DNA of 64,000 nt from Candidatus Poribacteria bacterium (GTDB lineage: Bacteria > Poribacteria > WGA-4E > WGA-3G), in contig JAPPMR010000105.1 of assembly GCA_028818995.1 (NCBI GenBank), forward strand, positions 1 to 64,000. Direction: 5' to 3'. Positions 60,451-64,000 of the stretch are shown one piece after another. The notes beneath the pieces are model-generated. The model had not been told where the DNA came from and ran no database searches. It saw only the letters and a list, made by a program, of their open reading frames with translations. Made by a program: the position numbers and the translations under genes. Every line of letters begins with the position of its first letter. Position 1 is the stretch's first letter.

Positions 60451-60473
60451 AGCGCGCCCGCAATGGACGCGCT
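60451..60473 (-). repeat. Intercistronic GC hairpin
   Basis: AGCGCGCCC and GGACGCGCT flank a 5-base loop with one mismatch. It starts 8 bases after the stop of the zinc-ribbon gene and precedes the GAGGTG of the next gene. Same family as 59382 and 60063. Confidence 0.65.
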
Positions 60474-60480
60474 CGGAAGT

Positions 60481-60735
60481 TTAGGAATGAACTTCGGAGA
60501 GTAGTGAATCCACGAATTCGTTGATTTCATCGTCCTCATCATCTTCACCGAAGTCTGCTTCAAAATCGTCTGGATTGAGACTATAGGGATTATGTCCATA
60601 CTCAAGCATGTTTTGGTAGAGGGGGTCCTCTGAACCACACCCTGGACAACATGCCATCAAATCCTCAAGTTCTTCTTGACTTGGATTTATCGTTGGCTGT
60701 GTTATTCCGCAGTTTTGGCATCTCCAAAATGTCAT
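60481..60735 (-). CDS. Zinc-ribbon protein with acidic tail
   Basis: An 84-residue protein. WRCQNCGITQP and ACCPGCGSED form a CxxC/CxxC zinc ribbon. The second half is strongly acidic (DDFEADFGEDDEDDEINEF), resembling a DNA-mimic or protein-binding tail. GGGAGG lies 8 bases upstream of the ATG, which follows the preceding stop directly. Function unknown. Confidence 0.65.
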   Translation of the reverse strand: MTFWRCQNCGITQPTINPSQEELEDLMACCPGCGSEDPLYQNMLEYGHNPYSLNPDDFEADFGEDDEDDEINEFVDSLLSEVHS

Positions 60736-60912
60736 CTATGCTGCCTCCCGCATTTGGTCCGCGTGAAACTCACCGACCTGTCTTTCGCCAGAGTCGTCAA
60801 CATAGTTGACTTCATAGACATCATCGCCTAAATCCTCAATGACTACGCCAATGTATTCTTCCACGCCATCTTCACAGATAACCGCGTCCCCGTTTCCATA
60901 TTTCGCTTTCAT
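60736..60912 (-). CDS. Small SH3-like hypothetical protein, 58 residues
   Basis: An ATG at 60912 with AAAGGA 7 bases upstream opens MKAKYGNGDAVICEDGVEEY and runs to a TAG at 60738. The short alternating strands (AVICEDG, YIGVVIEDLGDDVYEVNYVD) resemble a small barrel like the first domain of the WLSD proteins. It is the first gene after tRNA-like cassette 4 and abuts the zinc-ribbon gene. Confidence 0.6.
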   Translation of the reverse strand: MKAKYGNGDAVICEDGVEEYIGVVIEDLGDDVYEVNYVDDSGERQVGEFHADQMREAA

Positions 60913-60926
60913 TTTTCTTTCCTTTA

Positions 60927-61059
60927 TGGTAAAATTACCACTGTTGAAATTAGAGGGTGTTCCATACGGAACACCTTCTTTTTTTCTGTTCCGACCAATT
61001 CAGAACAGAAATGCGGAAGGGGAGACTTACACTCCCCTGTAGGCTTCAACCTATTCCGT
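60927..61059 (-). ncRNA. tRNA-like leader cassette 4
   Basis: Minus strand: 47-nt core (61059-61013) with acceptor-like CGGAA/TTCCG, middle hairpin TAGG-TTGAAG-CCTA and T-arm GGGGAG-TGTAAGT-CTCCCC joined without a gap. The 5' acceptor strand overlaps the last codons of the upstream gene (61051-61428). Downstream: hairpin TTCTGTTC/GAACAGAA (61010-60984), hairpin GGTGTTCC/GGAACACC (60975-60956) and a perfect palindrome TGGTAATTTTACCA (60940-60927) before AAAGGA. The T-loop departs from consensus at two positions but keeps T54, A58 and the closing G-C. Confidence 0.68.
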
Positions 61060-61428
61060 TGACAGTGCTGCAAGTAAATCGTGAATGTTGATTTTAGCCC
61101 TATGAAGTTTGTCGGCAATAGATGCACGAATGTCCATCTTTTTATTGGTATTGCCCTGACTAATGGTCTTGCCTAATTCCAAGTAGACTTTGCCCATTAC
61201 ATCATACGGAACATCAACCGAGAGCGATGCAGGTGTCATAAAATGCATGTCAGTAATGCCTAACGAACCGAACTGGTCTGGTGTGTAATATGTGCCATCA
61301 ACTTTAATCCATTCAATCTGACCTTTGTTGTTCGTCTGTGAGTGGCATTGCCGTTCTGTGCCATCAAGGTAAAACACGGTTGCCATTTGTTCAAATGCCC
61401 AATTGCGTTTGTATTTCAAGCCGTTCAT
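61051..61428 (-). CDS. Hypothetical accessory protein
   Basis: A 125-residue protein. The first part is strand-rich (WAFEQMATVFYLDGTERQCHSQ, GQIEWIKVDGTYYTPDQFG); the last 45 residues are helical (RASIADKLHRAKINIHDLLAALSTE). GAGG lies 7 bases before the ATG, which overlaps the lipoprotein stop. Its last codons form part of cassette 4. Function unknown. Confidence 0.55.
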   Translation of the reverse strand: MNGLKYKRNWAFEQMATVFYLDGTERQCHSQTNNKGQIEWIKVDGTYYTPDQFGSLGITDMHFMTPASLSVDVPYDVMGKVYLELGKTISQGNTNKKMDIRASIADKLHRAKINIHDLLAALSTE

Positions 61429-61796
61429 TGTTTTACCTCGCTTGATGTGGATAAGAGACCTTTTTCTTCATTCGTTAGCATTGCGTCGCGATAGACAAAC
61501 CACGCTGTGCGCTTTGCTATGTCTCGTTTGGTATTGTTCGCTCTCAAGAGCCTATCACGCTCCCGTTTCAACTGGTGTGATGTTATCCCCACATAGACCG
61601 CATTGATACGCTTATTTGCTGAAATCCAATCGTTCTGAATGGTATTCAACGCATCTCGGTAAGCCTTGAAGTGTGGATTTTCTAAATCACCTGTCGGAAC
61701 GGATTTATTGACATCATCTTGAGAGGTTTGAGAACTACAACCGAGTGAGAAAAGTGAAAGTGAAAGTAAAAGGATAGAAACTAATCTAAAATACAT
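61425..61796 (-). CDS. Small lipoprotein
   Basis: The ATG at 61796 has GGAGG 9 bases upstream and opens a signal peptide ending in the lipobox LFSLGC (Cys about residue 18). The mature part (about 105 residues) is helical and basic (DALNTIQNDWISANKRINAVYVGITSHQLKRERDRLLRANN). It overlaps the next gene by 4 bases. Being the first gene of the minus-strand small-gene series, it follows the operator-like repeats at 61872-61940. Entry-exclusion or envelope roles are typical for plasmid lipoproteins, but nothing specific is visible. Confidence 0.65.
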   Translation of the reverse strand: MYFRLVSILLLSLSLFSLGCSSQTSQDDVNKSVPTGDLENPHFKAYRDALNTIQNDWISANKRINAVYVGITSHQLKRERDRLLRANNTKRDIAKRTAWFVYRDAMLTNEEKGLLSTSSEVKQ

Positions 61797-61871
61797 CGTA
61801 AAATCCTCCATCTTGGTTAGCGAATGCCGCAGATTTACTGAATTACAACACATTGCGTCAAGTCTGTCTGT

Positions 61872-61940
61872 ATCCGTGATTAGCGTTGAATTGCTGACCT
61901 CACGGATTACCTAAACTTACCTAAATTTGCCTAAATTCGT
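61872..61940 (-). promoter_or_regulatory. Operator-like repeats upstream of the small-gene series
   Basis: CTAAA recurs at 61911, 61921 and 61931, exactly 10 bases apart, within near-identical 10-bp units. Next to it ATCCGTGA (61872-61879) and its complement TCACGGAT (61900-61907) form an inverted repeat. A weak minus-strand promoter (TTGACG, 18 bases, TAAATC) lies between these sites and the lipoprotein gene, at about 61829-61858. Confidence 0.45.
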
Positions 61941-62081
61941 CAACCTGTGGCATTGTTCAAGCCTTTCAGCGTCCACCGAACCTTAATCTTGTGGTCTCGG
62001 AATACTGACCGACTTGCTTTATTGTTGATTTGTCAAAGACTCCGCGTTTCAGAACTTCGCTTTTATTCTGAACTTTGTTGA

Positions 62082-62125
62082 TTTTTTGAATGCTACCTTT
62101 TGGTAAAAAGGTAGCATTCAAAAAA
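62082..62125. terminator. Bidirectional rho-independent terminator
   Basis: A perfect 20-bp stem with a 4-base loop; the stem carries six T at one end and six A at the other, so it ends transcripts from both sides. A 65-codon open frame crossing it is therefore not a gene. Confidence 0.85.
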
Positions 62126-63659
62126 TCTGATAAAAGTTTATCACATAATGATAATTTTTTCAAGGTTTTTTAGTAAGTTGTCAATAAGTTTTTAGCAATT
62201 ACGAATTTTCACCGATTTTCAGGTTTGCGCCCGCCAGTCTGAAATCCTATGGCAGATTTTCACCTGAAATAGTGAAATTCTGAATAGCAATGGGGGTATG
62301 ACACAAGACACCACGAACCCGCATCACACAGCGAGTTATCTGCGACTAACCCACCGCGCGAAAAAATTTTGCAAAAAAATTTTTACAAAAAATCTCTAAA
62401 ACTGCTACAACAATCAAACCCCTCTCAATTGGAATATTCATCGAAACTCGTGTTAACTATTAGTTAATTTATTTACATTAAATTAGCGTTGATATTTAGC
62501 TGTTTTTTGGCGATAAATTAGGCAAACACCCATAAAGTCGAAAATACCTATGGAAATAGCTACGTAAAAACCTGAATTAGTTTGGAAGTTCTCAAGCAAT
62601 TTTTTAATCATTTTCGCAGATGTTTCGGATTTTCACCGATTTTCACCAATTTACGCAAATATTTATTCAATGTAGTAAGATAAAATAATTACCAAAATGA
62701 TCAACCTGAAGTAGATTTTTCATAGAAGCCGGCCAGAAAAATCAAAATGGATCCGCTGATTTTAGTATAGATCAACTCAAAACATCGCTATGTCTTTTCC
62801 TGCTGATGAAAGGATTAGGTATAAGATTCGGTGGGAATTGAGTAGGATACCCGTCATTTACGCGCGAAGGCGTATGATCCACGAAACCGGTGAATTCGTG
62901 CAGCAGATACAAGTCTCACGCTGCCTTATGTGTAGGCACATCACCAATTCGCACATTTTTCACAGAATTTGCCATTTTTCCACAATTTTACACCAAAAAC
63001 GATGAATTTCAAACTGGGAAACGCACACGCCAGACGAAAATTAAAATCGCATAGGGATATAGGTCACCAAAGGTATGAAGGATTGTAGAAGGGGCGATGC
63101 GGTGGGACTGGCAACACGGGAGTACCAAAATTAAAATTGAGAAAATTTAGGACAGTTAGGGATATGCCGGCGGGAGTGAGGATTATAATTTTACGAAGTT
63201 TATGGAATTAAATTAATAGCATTACAATGTGAAGTGCCATTACAATCCTGATAGGTTAACTGTTATCTTCACATGTCTTGATATATTTAAAAATTGTTCG
63301 CGTTACCGTTAAGATTTAAATTGGTAACGTACAGATATATAGTACCGATTCTAACTAATGCCATAAACCTAAGTCTAATCAGGGGTTAGAACCTCTAAAA
63401 ATTTTTTAGTGACAACTCACAAGAATTCAGTGACAACTCACAAGAATTCAGTGACAACTCACAGGAATTCACAAAAGTTAAATTTTATGTAAATTCAATT
63501 CTTCGAGAAAATCAAACGCTTGGTCTCTGTTTATACACCAAAAAGAAACAAAATAACCGATTTTATACGGGAAATAGCCAAGATTTAAACAATCCCTGCA
63601 ACACCGATAGCCCATCCACAACGGATAGGCTGGAATAAAACTTATTCTGTTTTATGCGT
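62126..63659. other. Gene-free AT-rich region, candidate replication origin
   Basis: About 1.5 kb without a supportable gene. It holds two DnaA-box-like sites (TTTTTCACA at 62956-62964 and TTTTCCACA at 62976-62984, 20 bases apart), a 17-bp direct repeat ATTTTCACCGATTTTCA at 62205 and 62629, and three tandem 21-bp iterons from 63408. The AT-richness, boxes and iterons together are the usual make-up of a plasmid origin. Confidence 0.5.
63408..63470. repeat. Three tandem 21-bp iterons
   Basis: A unit with core GTGACAACTCACA followed by RGAATTC starts at 63408, 63429 and 63450; the third copy differs by one base. Each core contains the imperfect inverted pair GTGA...TCAC. The period of 21 bp is two helical turns, as in iterons bound by plasmid Rep proteins. 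Confidence 0.75.
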
Positions 63660-64000
63660 CTACGTAGGACACGGGTTTTGACCAAGCAACGCATCCGCTA
63701 ATTCAGAATGGACACGTAACACCATGTCAAAGTCCTCCCGCATCCGCTTCGGCATCTCAACGTATTTTTCGTTATCAGTCGCAGGACGAAAGGTTCCGCG
63801 TTTTTCAGGACGATACTGGATGTCTCCTGTCTCAACATCGATACGCCATTCTTCGTTGAAACTATAACGCCAGTTACCCTCAATACGCATACCACGAAAC
63901 GTCCGTTCCGCCTCCGGTGCGCGAAGCCTACGCTCAGGATATGGCTTCGGATACAACTGATACGACTGTGCCTCTTGGGGACGACGCTCCAACTTGCCTA
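63660..64000 (-). CDS. C-terminal part of an unrecognised protein (runs off the right edge)
   Basis: The frame is open to the window edge, so the gene probably starts outside. The visible 113 residues are Arg/Pro/Glu-rich (LERRPQEAQSYQLYPKPYPERRLRAPEAERTFRG), then have a strand segment NWRYSFNEEWRIDVETGDIQYRPE and a final helix. A TTG near the edge could be a start, but no ribosome binding site is seen. Function unknown. Confidence 0.5.
   Translation of the reverse strand, partial: GKLERRPQEAQSYQLYPKPYPERRLRAPEAERTFRGMRIEGNWRYSFNEEWRIDVETGDIQYRPEKRGTFRPATDNEKYVEMPKRMREDFDMVLRVHSELADALLGQNPCPT

Noticed and set aside
50962..60975. The cassette hairpins as plus-strand terminators (some have T-runs on that strand)
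   Set aside because: No plus-strand genes exist here, only some copies have a T-run, and the T-loop consensus reads correctly only on the minus strand.
51020..61060. T-box or known riboswitch leaders
   Set aside because: No T-box consensus or recognised aptamer core is visible, and the downstream genes are not amino-acid or cofactor genes.
61966..62163. 65-codon minus-strand frame
   Set aside because: It spans a perfect 20-bp bidirectional terminator and has no ribosome binding site.
62790..63005. 71-codon plus-strand frame in the candidate origin
   Set aside because: Cys/His/Arg-rich shadow-like sequence without ribosome binding site; it overlaps the DnaA-box-like sites.
1..64000. CRISPR array
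   Set aside because: No regularly spaced repeats with unique spacers; the only tandem repeats are the partition array, the 21-bp iterons and short operators.

Overview
The window reads as part of a large mobile or extrachromosomal element (plasmid, plasmid-like integrative element or phage-plasmid) of a diderm, Gram-negative-type bacterium. It has moderate to low GC, standard genetic code, AGGAG-type ribosome binding sites and sigma70-like promoters. Lipoproteins with a lipobox, exported beta-rich proteins and a TonB-like N-terminus point to an outer membrane. The phylum cannot be fixed from sequence alone; an uncultured lineage such as Poribacteria is only a guess.

Layout. (1) 1-19.2 kb, minus strand: a dense defence-type island. 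From left to right it holds a patatin (cut by the window edge), an E2-E1-JAB ubiquitin-like fusion and an MBL hydrolase; a WYL regulator and a tight operon of PD-(D/E)XK nuclease, short protein starting MGTS, QueC-like enzyme and an unknown protein; a type III restriction-modification pair with a UvrD-type helicase-nuclease; a frameshifted AlbA_2 gene; and a trypsin-TPR protein. (2) 19.3-26 kb: partition (RHH protein, ParA, repeat array), an SRAP protein and an operon ending in DNA polymerase III alpha. (3) 26-37 kb: envelope proteins, a primase-helicase fusion and a TPR/VWA pair, then gene debris. (4) 37.9-39.4 kb: an AT-rich pair resembling Kiwa (KwaA, KwaB). (5) 39.4-48.9 kb: DNA-binding proteins, an HNH protein, a decayed IS3-family element, and an operon with an alternative sigma factor and a beta-CASP nuclease. 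(6) 48.9-61.8 kb, minus strand: a ParB-like protein, a tyrosine recombinase and about 25 small accessory genes, many unrecognised. (7) 61.9-63.65 kb: gene-free DNA with DnaA-box-like sites and iterons, a candidate replication origin, then a partial gene.

How it may work together. The element carries its own polymerase alpha subunit, primase-helicase, partition genes, recombinase and sigma factor. The polymerase, the sigma factor and the SRAP protein all contain a QL[S/P]LF-type sliding-clamp motif, which suggests that replication, repair and transcription are tied together on the clamp.

The most unusual signal is in region 6. Five intergenic cassettes on the minus strand (near 51.0, 52.7, 55.4, 57.5 and 61.0 kb) each hold a tRNA-like fold of about 47 nt: an acceptor-like stem, usually a short hairpin, and a T-arm with a canonical 7-nt T-loop stacked directly on the acceptor. 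It is followed by further hairpins and, in most copies, a small palindrome before the next ribosome binding site. Stems differ between copies by compensating base changes. Other junctions in the same region carry a second, short GC-rich hairpin family. I read this as RNA punctuation of long small-gene transcripts. The second strong candidate for a new system is the QueC-like/MGTS/nuclease operon at 4.9-8.3 kb.
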